Positions 1 to 11,911 of a stretch of 64,000 nt of DNA are shown one piece after another (within the stretch, counting starts at the first letter, position 1; the number at the start of each line of letters is the position of its first letter). Position numbers and translations under genes: made by a program. The notes beneath the pieces were generated by a model. That model worked only from the letters and a program-made list of their open reading frames with translations. It ran no database searches and was not told the DNA's origin. The DNA comes from Nyssa sinensis (Eukaryota; Streptophyta; Magnoliopsida; Cornales; Nyssaceae). Location of the stretch: the NCBI GenBank assembly GCA_008638375.1, contig CM018037.1:32101076-32165075 (forward strand). The letters run 5' to 3'.

Positions 1-3000
1 TCCGGAATACACAACTGATTTCCCCTAAAAAGGTACCCATTCAAAAGCGAATAATCTCGGCTTTTCCCATCACTCAACTCTTGTAAAACCTTAGAAAAGA
101 AAGGGTCTGTTGCATAGTATTCCGGAAAAAAATCGAAGCCAACAATTTCGAAAGAGAGAGAAGTCAATAAGCTGTATTTTCTACTCAAAGCATCAGCAAC
201 CTTGTTGGAGGAACCTGCTTTGTGATTTAGAACAAAGCTGAACCTTTCCATAAAAGATACCCAGCCACCATGTCGAGAATTCAGCTTCTTTTGTGCCTTA
301 AGAAATCGTAAAGCCTCATGATCTGAATAGAGAACAAACTCCACACCAACAAGGTATTCTTCCCAATGTCGCAAAGCTTGCACAATCGCATACAACTCCT
401 TGTCATACGTCGAATACTTCTTCTTGGCATCACTTAACTTTTCACTGAAATAAGCAATCGGCCTTCCTTCTTGCATCAGAACAACACCTATACCCACATT
501 TGATGCATCACACTCAACTTGGAAAGTTTTTGAAAAATTGGGTAGTGCTAGAACTGGAGCTTCCACAAGCTTTGCTTTTAAAAGCTGAAAACTCTTTTCG
601 GCTTCCTTAGTCCACCAAAACTCCTTACTTTTCAATACGTCCATCATAGGAGCAACAAGGGTGCTGAAGTGTCTGATGAACCTTCGATAAAAAGAAGCCA
701 AGCCGTGAAAGCTTCGCACTTCAGTAAAACTTCTCGGGGTTGGCCAATCAAGAATAGCCTTCACCTTCTCTTCATCCATTTGCATACCATCCGCACTCAC
801 AACGTAACCTAGAAACACAACCCGATCAGTGACAAAGGAACATTTATTCAGGTTAATACAAAGCTGGTTGTCATGCAGGACTTTGAACACATTTGCTAAA
901 TGCTTCAAGTGCTGAATTTTATCTTGGCTATACACCAAGATGTCATCGAAGTAAACGACCACATACTTCCCCATAAACTCCTTCAAAACTTGAGTCATCA
1001 ATCTCATAAAAGTGCTTGGGGCATTGGAAAGCCCAAATGGCATGACCAACCATTCATACAAACCATTCTTTGTTTTAAAGGCTGTTTTCCATTCATCTCC
1101 CAGTTTAATTCGAATCTAATGATATCCACTTCGAAGATCAATTTTTGAAAAGACTTTTGCATCACAAAGCATATCAAACATATCATCAAGACGGGGAATT
1201 AGGAGCCGGTACTTTACAGTTATCTTATTTACAGCTCTACTATCGATACACATCCTCCAAGTTCCATCTTTTTTTGGAGTTAGGAGGGCTGGGACAGCAC
1301 AAGGACTTAATGACTCCCTGATCAATCCCTTTTTTAGCAATTCTTCGACTTGTCTTTCTAATTCAGCATGTTCACTTAGTGACATTCTATAGTGAGGCAA
1401 GTTGGGAAGGATTGCACTTGGTATAAAATCAATTCGGTGCTGAATATCACGAAGAGGCGGCAAGCCAGCAGGTAATTCATCTGGAATTACGCCTTTGAAT
1501 TGACGGAGTAACCTCGAAACTTCTTCAGGAACATCTTTGACATCTTCCTCACTTCCCCCTACAACCACCAAGGCATATGCCAGCCTCTCTTTACTGAAAA
1601 CTTGTTCAAAAGTTCTGTAGGACAGCAAGCTAACTTGGCCTTGAGGTGCCACACTTGTGGGAAGATCTTTCAAAGGAGTCAACACAAATATCACCCCATC
1701 TTTCTTAAGAGAGTATGTGTTCTTTCTCCCGTCATGTTGAACATACCGAGCATATTGCCACGGTCTTCCAAGTAGTAAATGACAAGCATCCATAGGAAGG
1801 ACATCAAAATAGAACTTATCTTCATACTTGCCAATTGAAAATTTCACCTGGCACCTTTGCGTCACTAGAACCTCCCCTCCTTTCTTAAACTATGACACTT
1901 TGTAGGGCTTAGGATGCTGCTCACAAGGAAGTTTCAGCTTCTCCACCATGGTCTTGGACACCATATTCTCAACACTTCCAGAATCAATCATCAAAATACA
2001 CTTCTTTCCATTAGTCAAACAATAAGTTCGGGAGATATTATACCTAAGCCACTGATCATCTTCTTGAACAGTCATCACCCGTCGAATAACCAGACTTTCA
2101 GCGTCGTAATTGGGTTCACAATACTCTTTTTCAATTCCAACTTCAGGTTCTTCATTATAAACAAGCTCTTCCTCTTCTTCCTCTTGACTTTCTTCAACAA
2201 GATTCACCTCAGCTTTCTTGGTGGGACATTCGTATGAGCGATGGCCAGCTTCACCACACCTGAAACACTTAAAACTTGAAGAAGATCCAGCCTTTCCACT
2301 CTTCTTTTTTCCTTCCCCAGCATGTGGGTTTGGATGCTAAGAATTAGGTGCTGAATTTTTCTTGCTTTTGGCGACCATCTTCTCGTTCGAAGCCTTACTA
2401 TTGTCTGATTTCCTGAAAGGAGTCCATTTAGCATTTTCTTCTGCCTTAAGTGCCATTTGATATGCTTCTTCAAGTGAATGGATGGAATGCAACATTAACT
2501 CGCTTTGAAGATTGAACTTCAGACCAACCATGTATCTGGCAACAAGCTAATCATCTGTTTCCGTAAAATTGATACGACTCAGCAACTTGTAGAAGTGCTC
2601 CGTGTAATCAGCCACAGATTGATCATTGCGTTGGCGAAGTCAATGAAATTTTTGATACAAAGACTAAGAGTAATCAAGTGGAAGAAATTTCTCATCTAGC
2701 TTCAGCTTCATCTCTACCCATGTGCCAATTCTTGGAAGCCCTCTGCTGTCTCGGCTTCGTTGGCACTGCTGCCACCAAACCAGCGCATGACCCTTCAATT
2801 TTGTGGCCACAAATTGTACCTTCCTTTCTTCTGTCAAATTTTTCCACTCAAAGAATGCTTGCAAAGAGGCGATCCAGTCACAATATTCATCGGGATCTAA
2901 TTTTCCTTCAAAGTCTGACACGTGAACTTGGATACTTCTATCTGTTCCTTCAAGAGCTCTTGCCAATCGTTCCATGGTCCAACGATCATCAAATGCTGTT

Positions 3001-3221
3001 TCTGAATTTCCTGTTGTACTCGAAGAATCAAATCCCTCTTCCGTAGTATTCTGACTTCTTGTGCTTCTGGAGTGACTTCTTCGACTTCGGGTGGGGGAAG
3101 TTGGAATTCGGTGAAGAATTTCAGCCATCATTTGTTGAAGAGTTTGATTAGACTGATGTAACTGAGCCATTTGATCACGTAATGTAGCATCCCCAACGTT
3201 TCGTTGCCGCCGTGGAGGCAT
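1..3221 (-). pseudogene. gag-pol polyprotein, inactivated by six in-frame stops, partial at the window edge
   Basis: The frame starts at the ATG at 3221 (MPPRRQRNVG) and keeps the same phase to base 1, with no frameshift at any anchor I checked. Gag has the retrotransposon gag motif with WW (ALVWWQQC). A CX2CX4HX4C zinc knuckle lies near 2235-2275 (CFRCGEAGHRSYEC). The protease has the active-site motif MIDSGS near 1990 and a later LLLGRPW. RT spans roughly 1400-800, with the YFDD box at 942-953. RNase H follows near 300-500. Stops read on the minus strand are TAG 2664-2666, TGA 2640-2642, TAG 2547-2549, TAG 2337-2339, TAG 1890-1892 and TAG 1116-1118. The first four fall in gag, the fifth in protease and the last inside RT. 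Confidence 0.9.
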
Positions 3222-3275
3222 AGTTACTGGGAAAAAAAAACAAAAACAAAACTCGAAGCAATCTGGATCTTTATA

Positions 3276-3287
3276 GCTTTGATACCA
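3276..3287 (-). other. Primer binding site, initiator tRNA-Met type
   Basis: On the minus strand the sequence reads TGGTATCAAAGC, one base from the usual plant tRNA-iMet primer site TGGTATCAGAGC. It sits between the putative LTR end and the gag start, as expected for a plant gypsy element. Confidence 0.7.
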
Positions 3288-3290
3288 CTT

Positions 3291-3640
3291 TGATGCAGGC
3301 CAAAACCTGCAGGGATGGCTGGAACCAAAAGGTCTCAACCAAGGGAAAGGGATAGTCCCGAGATGTCACTCACCGGGGGCAACGGACGTCACTCAATGTT
3401 GCTAATCACGGAAGACACTCACGCGACCAAGCCACACGCTTGATTCTAGGAGGATTCACTCACTCCAAGCAAGAACAAAACTTGCAGAGAAATATTTTTA
3501 TAATCACCCAAAAACTACTTATGATTTCATTCCAAAAGATATTTATAAAAATTACAATAGATGACTCTTCATTTACCCCCTTTACACTTAGTACTTTAAG
3601 TCTTTCCAAAGCAAACTACACTTCCAAAGCAGTCAACACA
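3291..3640 (-). repeat. 5' LTR of the gypsy element
   Basis: The inner edge is set by a CA end (TG on the plus strand at 3291 or 3294) just beyond the primer binding site. On the minus strand the interval contains two TATA-like stretches (plus-strand 3539-3552 and 3491-3505), placed as expected for an LTR promoter upstream of the transcribed part. The outer edge near 3640 is where a TGTGTTGACTGC start would lie on the minus strand. It could be further out, since the partner LTR is not in the window. Confidence 0.55.
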
Positions 3641-4795
3641 TATTAATAAGACATAGAAGTCAAAAGATCTGCAAATACTAATACCAAAAAAATAAATACT
3701 AACTAGATAGACTTTTAATTTCCCCATTATGCTCCTGCGTCATATATACTTTACCTTTCACTTAAAGTGGGTGCTTGAGATTGCTTCCCCAAATGCATAA
3801 GAATGCGTTTGAAAAAAAGCTCAAAGTTTCTCTTTTGCAAATACTATTTCTTGTTTTGAAAAACAAAATCAAAGCAAAAACATCTTTAAAAACCTATGAT
3901 GGTAAATCACATTTCTCGGGGGATAGCTTTCGCAAATGAAAATAAAAAAATTAAGGTACAAAAGTTTCCCTAAATGATGTAAAACAGACAACTAAAAGTT
4001 TGATCAATAATTTATTAGTAACCTCAAAAATTTGGGCCAGTGTTGTCAAAACGGGCCAAAATTCCTTACTCAATTCAGAATATAAAGACAATCAAAACTC
4101 ATTACTAATATTGTGACCTACATCGCTTTTCAACCAAATTCAATCGTTAAGGCCCCAAAATTGAAAATTTACTTTTTTGGTTTTGCTTACAACTTTAATT
4201 AGAATTTTTTTATTTTGATTTCATTTGTTTTATAATAATTTTAGGACGTTAAATTAGTGATTTTTAAGTCAAACTCAAATTTTCCATTTTATTCTATTAT
4301 AAATAAGGTCATAAGTCTAAGGGCTAATCAATTTTTTAGATTAATATGAATTTTGAGCTTTCTTTAAATATTATTAGGGAAGTTTGAATTCTGAGTTCAT
4401 GCCGATAGGGTGGCTCATAGCTCATGGCCAACTTATTGCATGTGATATTTATGCACCACTATGTAGACTGTGTAACTCAGCCTATGTAGATGATTCGAGT
4501 TATGAAGAGTTTGTAAATTTTGCTAAAACTGAGAGATGTAAAAAAAGATGTAAGGAGACACAACAAATACTATAAAAGACAACATTTTTAAGACTACAAT
4601 GTGAAGATATCTCTATCATCATTCAAAGGTCATATTTATATCAAACACTTTTAAATGGGTTATTTAATGGGCTAAGTTGCAAAAAAACCTAACCCTTTCT
4701 TCTCGTTGAATTATTTTCCTTATATAATTATAATACAATGTTTCATCAATTCTTGATTCTATGTTTCACATTAACGATTATGTTATTTACTAATG
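3641..4795. other. Non-coding; contains one copy of a diverged LTR-like repeat
   Basis: No gene is recognised. Bases about 4100-4400 resemble 9000-9290 in the same order and orientation: an 'aactttaattagaa' type run, then 'taagtct' followed by 'gctaatcaatt' and 'attaat'. With the gypsy integrase fragment and polypurine-like tract ending near 8911, this suggests that the two copies are the worn LTRs of one old element spanning about 4.0-9.3 kb. The link is an inference. Confidence 0.35.
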
Positions 4796-5036
4796 CTAAC
4801 CTAGTTGGTAACTCATTGCTTCTCTCAAGAGTGAGGTCATGGATTCTACTCTGATTCCCGACCCTACTAGAGAGGATATATAGTTTATTTCTTCCTCCCA
4901 GCTTTGGGTTGGGTTTTATCTCAATACTTGTTGTAGTTTGTTAGGTTGTTGAGTTTTTCAAGGTCTAGAATTGAGAGACTCACATAGGTTTGTAAAGTAA
5001 TGATTGTATAATACACCTTCGATCGACCAAAAAAAA
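4796..5036 (+). mobile_element. SINE-like element, tRNA-derived head and A-rich tail
   Basis: The head has a box-A-like 'ctagttggtaactcattgc' and, about 30 bases on, a box-B-like segment 'ggtcatggattct'. It then has a non-tRNA body of about 170 bases and ends in an A-run after 'cttcgatcgacc'. This layout and length fit plant tRNA-derived SINEs. No clear target-site duplication was found, so the ends are approximate. Confidence 0.5.
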
Positions 5037-5296
5037 TTATAGGGTTAATAGATCAGATTATATTAACCAAATATGGTGAAGAACTATCAAATCAGATTGG
5101 ATTCATATCAAAATTTATCATAAATATTCAATGTAAGTGGAATAGTTTTAGATTTAGATCATATGGGATTCAATATATTAACAAACTTACCTTTGCCTAT
5201 AGGTAAATTAAATCAAATCAAAATTAGATTCATTATCTCTAGTTGTCAACAAATTTTCAAAAATGGTACATTTTATTCTTCGTTAGAAGATATATG

Positions 5297-5302
<6 letters not shown>

Positions 5303-5338
<36 letters not shown>
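5303..5338. repeat. (TA)n microsatellite
   Basis: About 36 bases of uninterrupted TA dinucleotides. Confidence 0.95.
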
Positions 5339-5345
<7 letters not shown>

Positions 5346-5408
5346 ATAGCAAATTTGTTCTTTCTTGAAATCATTATATTGCATGAGTGCTTGTGAATAC
5401 CTCATTTT

Positions 5409-6045
5409 GTGACATTTGATTATATAAGGGCAATTTTGTAATTTTTGATATCATACTTAATTGATTTGGAGATTCTAGGGGCATTTTAGTCATTTCAACA
5501 GCACAATGCGAGAAATTTCTTAATTTGGGATAGCTTTCTTATGTTTAAGAAGTTACTACAATATTTCCTTACCTATGAGTATTTTGGTGATCATTTGCCA
5601 AGGTAGCCTTAGGTCTATGCATATTTTGTTATTTCTACACATTTTGGTCCCCTGGAGTATTTTAGTCAATTTTCACATTCCAAAGACATTTCGGTAATCT
5701 CTAGTGTCATCCTACCCTTTAAAGGTATTTCGGTAATCTCTAGTGCCGTCCTACCCTTAGGGCATTTTGGTAAAGCTATAGATTTCCCACTTTTTAGGAG
5801 AATTTTCATAATTTTGGCACCATTTTTACACTTTGGAGGGTATTTTGATAATTTGACACTTACCTGCTCCTAAGAGGCCCTTTTGATCAATCATGGACAT
5901 TTTCATAATTTTCATGTTATTTTACTCTTTTGAGGGTATTGTGGTATTTTTGGCCCATTAAGAGCAATTTAGCCATTTCCCATGTAATGAGGACAATTTG
6001 GTAATTTTATCTACTTGAGAGTATTTCAGTAATTTTGGATGACAA
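5409..6045. repeat. Degenerate repeat array, core like GGGTATTTTGGTAATTT
   Basis: About fifteen imperfect copies of a core such as 'gggcattttggtaa', 'gggtattttgataattt' and 'aggtatttcggtaatctc' occur at irregular spacing, often 30-50 bases. Two neighbouring units near 5690 and 5725 share a longer stretch ending 'ctctagtg'. A TATA-like 'tttataaatagc' follows at 6304-6315. Repeats upstream of a TATA box suggest an LTR or promoter-like region of an old element, but no partner copy was identified. Confidence 0.5.
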
Positions 6046-8700
6046 TTATCTTAAGATTTATTTTTATTCCTTTAGGATAAATTAGGTGTCATCTTCAATC
6101 TCATTGGTCCATCAATGATGATCTTTTCTCCTATTGGTTCATAGGTTTCCATGGCATTTTTATTTTATTCATTTTCATAATTAAGATAATTTCATATTTA
6201 TCAATTGATTAGGAATAATAAATAAGATAATTCTCATTTTCATCTTAGCTCTTGATTTCCAAGATTAAATCTTTGCCATTAGATCAAGCCTATCTTTTAG
6301 AATTTATAAATAGCACTACTTGCAACTATTTTAGAGATCATAATCTTTTGGATGGAAACTCTTACGCATATTTTTTCTTTCTTTGATCTTTCATATCTCT
6401 CATATTCTCCATGACCATACATGAATGTTACCACATTAGTCTTTAATTTACATGATTATCTCATACCCTCATCCTCATGAAGCCAACAAATCCTTGAGTG
6501 TTATCACGTCAACCCTATCGTGGAGTCTTAGGGTTCAAGTTTGTTCAATTGTTATTGACCTCTTGGAGTATCATCGGCAGTCCCTAAGTTGAGGTGTTGC
6601 CTGAATGACATGAAGATATTGGAAATCTATCAATGAGCCCTTTGAGCCCATATTTTACCAAATCCATCAAGGTTCTCCTACAATCTATGTTGCCCTAACC
6701 CCTATATTCCATCTTGTGTTTCATAGGGTTTATAGGGTGGTATCCCACTTTAAGTGTTTATGAACTTGATTTTCTTAAAATTTTGTTTCTAAAATCTTGT
6801 TCTTCTTTAAAACATTCTTGTCTTTGTTTGTTGATTTCTTTCAAATATTTATTCTTGTACAATATTTCAAATCTTGGTTCCCCTTTATTATCTCTTTACA
6901 TATCTTTTAATCTTTCAAATTTCATTTTTATGTGATTTTTTATTATTGTTACGACCTTGACACTTAAAATGGGTTTGAGAATGGACAATGAGGCTAATCC
7001 TTTGAATTGAGCAAAACAAGTGCCTAAGATCTTTCTATTTCATATCTTAACCCCCAGACTTAGGATCTTTTCTGGTTGTAATTGTTAGTCAGTTTCATGT
7101 ATTTTTATTTTATCCAGTCTTAAACAATTTTGGGGAAGTTAGATTGTAACTAGGATCAAAGCAATATAATCTTTATTTCATTTTAGTCAATCCTAATTAC
7201 TCGTATTTTTTAATGGATTGTAATGAGTTTGCTCATTTAACTACCATAAAATGGGCTTAAGACTCTTAACATTGCACATTAAGAGCCCTTTGTTAGAAGG
7301 TCTTTATCAATCTTACATAATTGAGAGAACTATGGCAATTATTTTCCTCCCGTGGCACTTATAATGCCTATGTCCATTACCTCAGACTGTGAGGTCAAGT
7401 TCCTCGTTCATTTTTGAAAGGCTCTATGGAAAATTCGACACATCTATGAAACACAATAGTACATTTCATCCTTAAATTGGTGGGCATAGACTAAGGTGAC
7501 AACTCAAACATCGGAGAATTTGATACGTAGTATATTTAGGTAAGTGCATAAAAATAATGGGATTCGGCATTATGAAAAATTGAATTTTACAACTACATGA
7601 CAGACAGTTCTACTAAGAAAAAGTAAAATAGAGTTTCAAGTAAGACAATAATAAATGCAAGGCCACAATAAAAAAGAATCGTAAAGCAAAAATGTTCCAA
7701 GAGAGTGATTTGGTAATGGTCTACCTTCATGTAGCGGTAGGAATGTTCTACCGAGAATGCTGGATGGATAATAGTTAGATGGTGTTGTGTTCCTACGGGA
7801 AAGTTACATGAGTATGTCAGAAAACAGTAGGTATATCATTAATGATACCGTAAGGTGAAGTGGATATGTGGAGAAGACATGAGCAAACTAGGGAGATGGG
7901 ATTTCTAAGAAGAAAAAGGACAAACTGAACCTTTCTTAGAGTATTAAATGCCAAGAAGATTGTCAGAGTATCCTTCCTAAGACCCTTTAATGACAGCCTT
8001 GTTAATAGAGTTCGAGCGAATTCAATGTTTGTCACTATTGTTACTACTTTTGTTGTTTCTTTTTGTCTTAGGAATCTTTGTCTCATATTTATGGCCTAGG
8101 GAACACGTGCCAAGCAGGTTGGATTTAGGCAGGAAGGATTTTCCCTTTCCACGGGTCCTCCCATTTCAACTAATTGAACAAATGTTAATTTTCATACGTT
8201 ATTACTTTTGGTTGTCATTAATAAAGGTTAGATTCTCATGTCCCTAAGTTAGACCATAGTGCTATTTCAATAAATGCGGAGTAAGCTTTGGTCACTTCTT
8301 CATTTAATGCAAAAAAACTTTGGAGGATCCTTATACCAAAGCCACTATGCCACAAAATTCTGAGTATCTCGAGTATACATGTGCCACCCTCTAAGAGTTT
8401 CCCAAGACTGTCTCCCTAAATCTCTTGGTTATCCTTGTTAAGGGGTGGTAGTTTTGTGGAGCTACTCGTGAAGCTTCTCGGCTGATGAAGTCCCTCTGAA
8501 GAGCTTCTTCTTGGCAATGACTTTGCAGGGAACATGCCACCTTCTTGTTGGAGTTCTCTTAAGCATGTCTTGGCCCTTTGGATGACTTTATGTAGACTAT
8601 TTTCATATGGCAGTTCCATGTGGACTTCATACTGCCACGTGGCAAGCGTGTGATATCCATCATCTACACTTCATAAGAACAAATTTTGGTGGTAGCTACA
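6046..8700. other. Gene-free stretch, probable interior of a decayed retroelement
   Basis: No protein family could be recognised in either strand. The longest open frames are short and lack family motifs. Its position between the array at 5409-6045 and the gypsy 3' fragment at 8741-8911 makes decayed retroelement interior the best guess. Confidence 0.3.
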
Positions 8701-8740
8701 ACAAACTAAAGAAGTAAAGGTATGGTATGTTTCAAGTTAA

Positions 8741-8911
8741 AAGGAAAATAAGTGATAATGCCTATAAGATTGAGTTGTCAAACGATATGGTCATTTTCTC
8801 TACATTCAATGTTCGCAGATTTGTTTGAGTATTACCCTCCGAATGAGCCACTATATGTATATAACTCGAGGTTTAGTTCTTTTTTTTAGGGGAGTGGAAT
8901 GATGTAGAATG
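8741..8911 (+). pseudogene. Gypsy polyprotein C-terminal fragment followed by a polypurine-like tract
   Basis: A frame reads NAYKIELSND and, shortly after, STFNVRRF. This matches the conserved segment near the C-terminus of plant gypsy integrases (usually NAYKIELP followed by ATFNV.DL). Stops follow within a few codons. A purine-rich 'aggggagtggaatga' at about 8889-8903 precedes a TG-initial sequence at 8906, as expected for a polypurine tract and the start of a 3' LTR. This is only a fossil; RT and the integrase core are not visible upstream. Confidence 0.55.
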
Positions 8912-9290
8912 GGTACAAACGCATGTGGGCTGGAACAGTACTCATGGTTGATCTAAATGATGAAGCTCACCATTAGTGCTATGATCTACATAGTTATATT
9001 TTTGTTTATCATTTTTGTCCAAATTCTATCATTTAGGCCTAGAACTTGACAAATTTATTATTTTAAGAAAGTCTTGTTTTGGTTATAACTTTAGTTAGAA
9101 ATTTTCAATTTTAACTTTGTTTTAAGACTTTAAATTAGTTATTTTCGAGTCACCCAATTTTTTTTCGTTTTTGATAATTTTTTATACTTTATTATATATA
9201 GGGATGTAAGTCTACAATGCTAATCAATTTATTTCGCATTAATAAGAACTTCAAATTTCTCTTTAAGAAATTTTTTTCTCCTTGGTGAAT
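8906..9290 (+). repeat. Probable 3' LTR remnant, related to 4100-4400
   Basis: It starts with TGTAGAATGGG just after the purine tract and shares several ordered short matches with 4100-4400. The far edge is not defined. Confidence 0.35.
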
Positions 9291-10160
9291 TCCAACTTGT
9301 TCATAGCTTTTGCTTCATCAAAAATTCTACACTCAGTCATGGTTAGACTTTCTTTTTTCTTTTTTTTTACAGTGTCATGTTGTGTAAAAGTGAGCAAACA
9401 AACAATAAATTGATCTTAAACAAGCAAAATAAACAAAACGTACATAGAAGACATAAGATTTATGTAGTTCGGCAAGATGCCTTTATTCACGAGCAGTAAT
9501 GATCAATCCATTATATATCAAAGAGATTATAAGAGCAAAAAACTCTCAAAATTCGAAACCTTTTTTTTTCCAATGATAACTATTTAAGCGGGTTACAATA
9601 AAATAGATAAAACGGGTCAAATATTGTCATTTTTATCGTCTTGAGTCGTAAATGGATCATTAAAAATTCAAGTAAATTCATAACATCTACCCAACATATC
9701 ATGATACGTACTTCCAATGTGTGATCATGAAAGGAATAGAAGAAAAGAAAATTACTCTCCGAAAACCATAACTTTCAATTCAATCTGGTCGAGATATGAC
9801 CTTGGTTGAATTGCTAATTGGCTTATACCAGCTTCAGTGCCGCACTGGAACTCTCTGTACAGATTGTAACTTTCAACTCTACTGATCTTCTCTTACAATC
9901 AAGTGGATTAGTGGTCCAATGAACTTCATTCTGTCCTCTTTAGGGAAGTTGATTCATGATGATGTGTATCTTTCAAGCAGTGTTGTGGTCATAACTTAAA
10001 GGCATGGATCATGAAAGAAGAAAATGATCAGAAAGCTCCTCAGAAGCCAAACAATTTCCTACCTTTTCTGTACTTTTCTTTTTCAAACTCTCTCTCTCAA
10101 TATCCTCTTAATTCTCTTTAAAGTTTGAAACCCAAAGATAAAATGAGTATGTGTTTAGTT
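9291..10160. other. Non-coding; possible LTR fragment near 9400-9600
   Basis: No gene is visible. Bases 9455-9480 contain 'atttatgtagttcggcaag', reminiscent of a segment common in plant LTR sequences. No ends or partner copy could be defined. The rest is unassigned. Confidence 0.3.
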
Positions 10161-10189
10161 CAGTTTGATGGATCTTAAAACAGGTATTT

Positions 10190-10690
10190 TTATGTGTAGA
10201 ACGGACTTTTTGATAAATTAGGTGTTTGATTCATTTTATAAACTGCATTTTTAAAATGTGAAGTAAGTGCTCGTTTGGATTAGTAATAAAAAAGTGTGGT
10301 TTGAAAATATGCAATTTGAAAAAGTACAATTTGAGTTAAGGTTTGAATGTTTTTGATAAATGTATTTGAACCGGTTTAATTAATTGTTAAAAGTGTTAAA
10401 TTTGTTATATAGATAGAAAATTGACGTTTTCGAAACGGTAGTATAAAAAAATGTCCTTACTAACTCTTTTTCGAAACCGAGCGTTGGATTTGGAAACGCT
10501 CAAACGAGCATTTCGAAAACGTCGTAACAAACATTCAAATACCAAAAAAGATCGATCTAAACTAGGAAATGCCACTATCCCATCCAAACATGCCTTAAGT
10601 TCAAAACAGACATTTTAATTAAACTATTAAAAAAAACTTTTTTAAACTGTAATTTCTCTCACCACTCATCTAAACAGAACTTCAAATCAA
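10190..10690. mobile_element. hAT-like MITE remnants, probably nested
   Basis: An inner unit at about 10268-10594 has inverted ends reading 'ctcgtttggat' on the left and, on the opposite strand, 'gcatgtttggat' on the right. This is the terminal style of many plant hAT-type MITEs. The flanks also carry inverted similarity: 'aaactgcatttttaaaat' near 10241 against 'taaaaaaaacttttttaaactg' near 10627. This suggests one element inside another. No clean 8-base target duplication was found. Confidence 0.4.
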
Positions 10691-11279
10691 ATAAATTTCT
10701 CTTAATCCAAAATTCATAGAAAACTAATGAATAGGATTAATGCTATTAAGAATTTATGCACTTATGCGCACTAGTTTTTTATTCAATTGATGAAATTAAG
10801 TATGAGTTTTAATTTATTTTAAATATTATTATTTATTATATTTATCTTCATCGGAGGGAATGCTTAGTAGCATTGCCTAATGAATATTAAGTGCAAAGTG
10901 ACATAAATAAGCACAAGTGCCTGCATGCCACAAATGGATGACAATTATTGTCTTCTCAGTACTGTGGCATGAAAGTGAGATCACCTGCTCATATTGGGAA
11001 TTCCAAAGTGTTTTCTTCAGGGATTCAATCTCTCACAGATTCTAAAGCAACCCATTTTCAACCAATTGAATTCCCCCACTAATGATGGCTCTAGTTTTTG
11101 GTGTTAAAATACCTAAAACAATAGTACACTCTCATAAAGCCCTTTTTTTTTCTTTTTTCTTTTTTTTCTGAGTCAATCAGGATTTGAAGAGAATGAAAAT
11201 CACATCCAAAGTTTTCCCATTTCCTTAAAGAAGTTAAAACCCATGAATGACACCAAAATTATGGCACCAACGTATATTT

Positions 11280-11600
11280 GAATAGGCAGTTGTGCTTTTG
11301 AAATGAATATTTCAGAGTTTATATTAAATTTTTTTATGTCTGAATGTTTAATTAAATGTCTGTTTTGAAAAAGAGTTTGTGAAGAATTTTTTTTAAATTT
11401 TTATTTCAAAAATATTCGTTTTGTATTTAGATAATATATTCAACATTTTTAACAACTCATATAAACACTACACATTTAAGCTCGCTTTAATTACATTCAT
11501 CTAAACACTTACTATTTAACTTAAATTGTATTTTTTTAAATCTTATTTTTTTTAAATTATACTTTTTTCAACTTATATTTTTTCAACGCTCATTCAAACG
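11280..11600. mobile_element. MITE-like fragment of the same dispersed family
   Basis: The segment 'catttttaacaactcatataaacact' near 11446 matches, in reverse complement, the sequence near 58690. The right side 'cattcaaacgagta' has the same terminal flavour as the element at 10190-10690. Edges are not resolved. Confidence 0.35.
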
Positions 11601-11911
11601 AGTATTATATATACACTTTGGGTATGTCTGTATATACATATAGATACACTCCCGTATATACTTGACAATTCTCTTATGTAATCTTTGTGACTTTGAAATC
11701 GATTAATTAAAAAGGCAAGTTTAAGTAAAGATTATTCTATTTTTTATTTTTTGTCGGCACTTAATTCGAACACTCCAATTATGACCCAATTTTAGAAATC
11801 GTGGTCCATACGATAATTGCTTTTGCATACCACTTTGAATATATGCCACAAAAAGGAATTTCAAACATTGTAGAACGGTGCAAGTTTCTCTCCCACCAAA
11901 GCCTAGACAGT

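Larger units (their letters stand above)
1..3640 (-). mobile_element. Ty3/gypsy LTR retrotransposon, 5' part, degenerate
   Basis: Read on the minus strand, the order is LTR (about 3640 to 3291), primer binding site, gag, zinc knuckle, aspartic protease, reverse transcriptase and RNase H. The element runs off the left window edge just after RNase H, at the conserved segment ending GNQLCIP. Integrase and the 3' LTR would lie to the left of base 1. Gag and pol share one reading frame, as in chromovirus-type elements, and the RT sequence resembles the Reina/CRM-like group, although I cannot place the lineage exactly. Six in-frame stop codons make it non-autonomous. The outer LTR edge near 3640 is a guess from a TG start on the minus strand; no target duplication can be checked. 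Confidence 0.9.
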
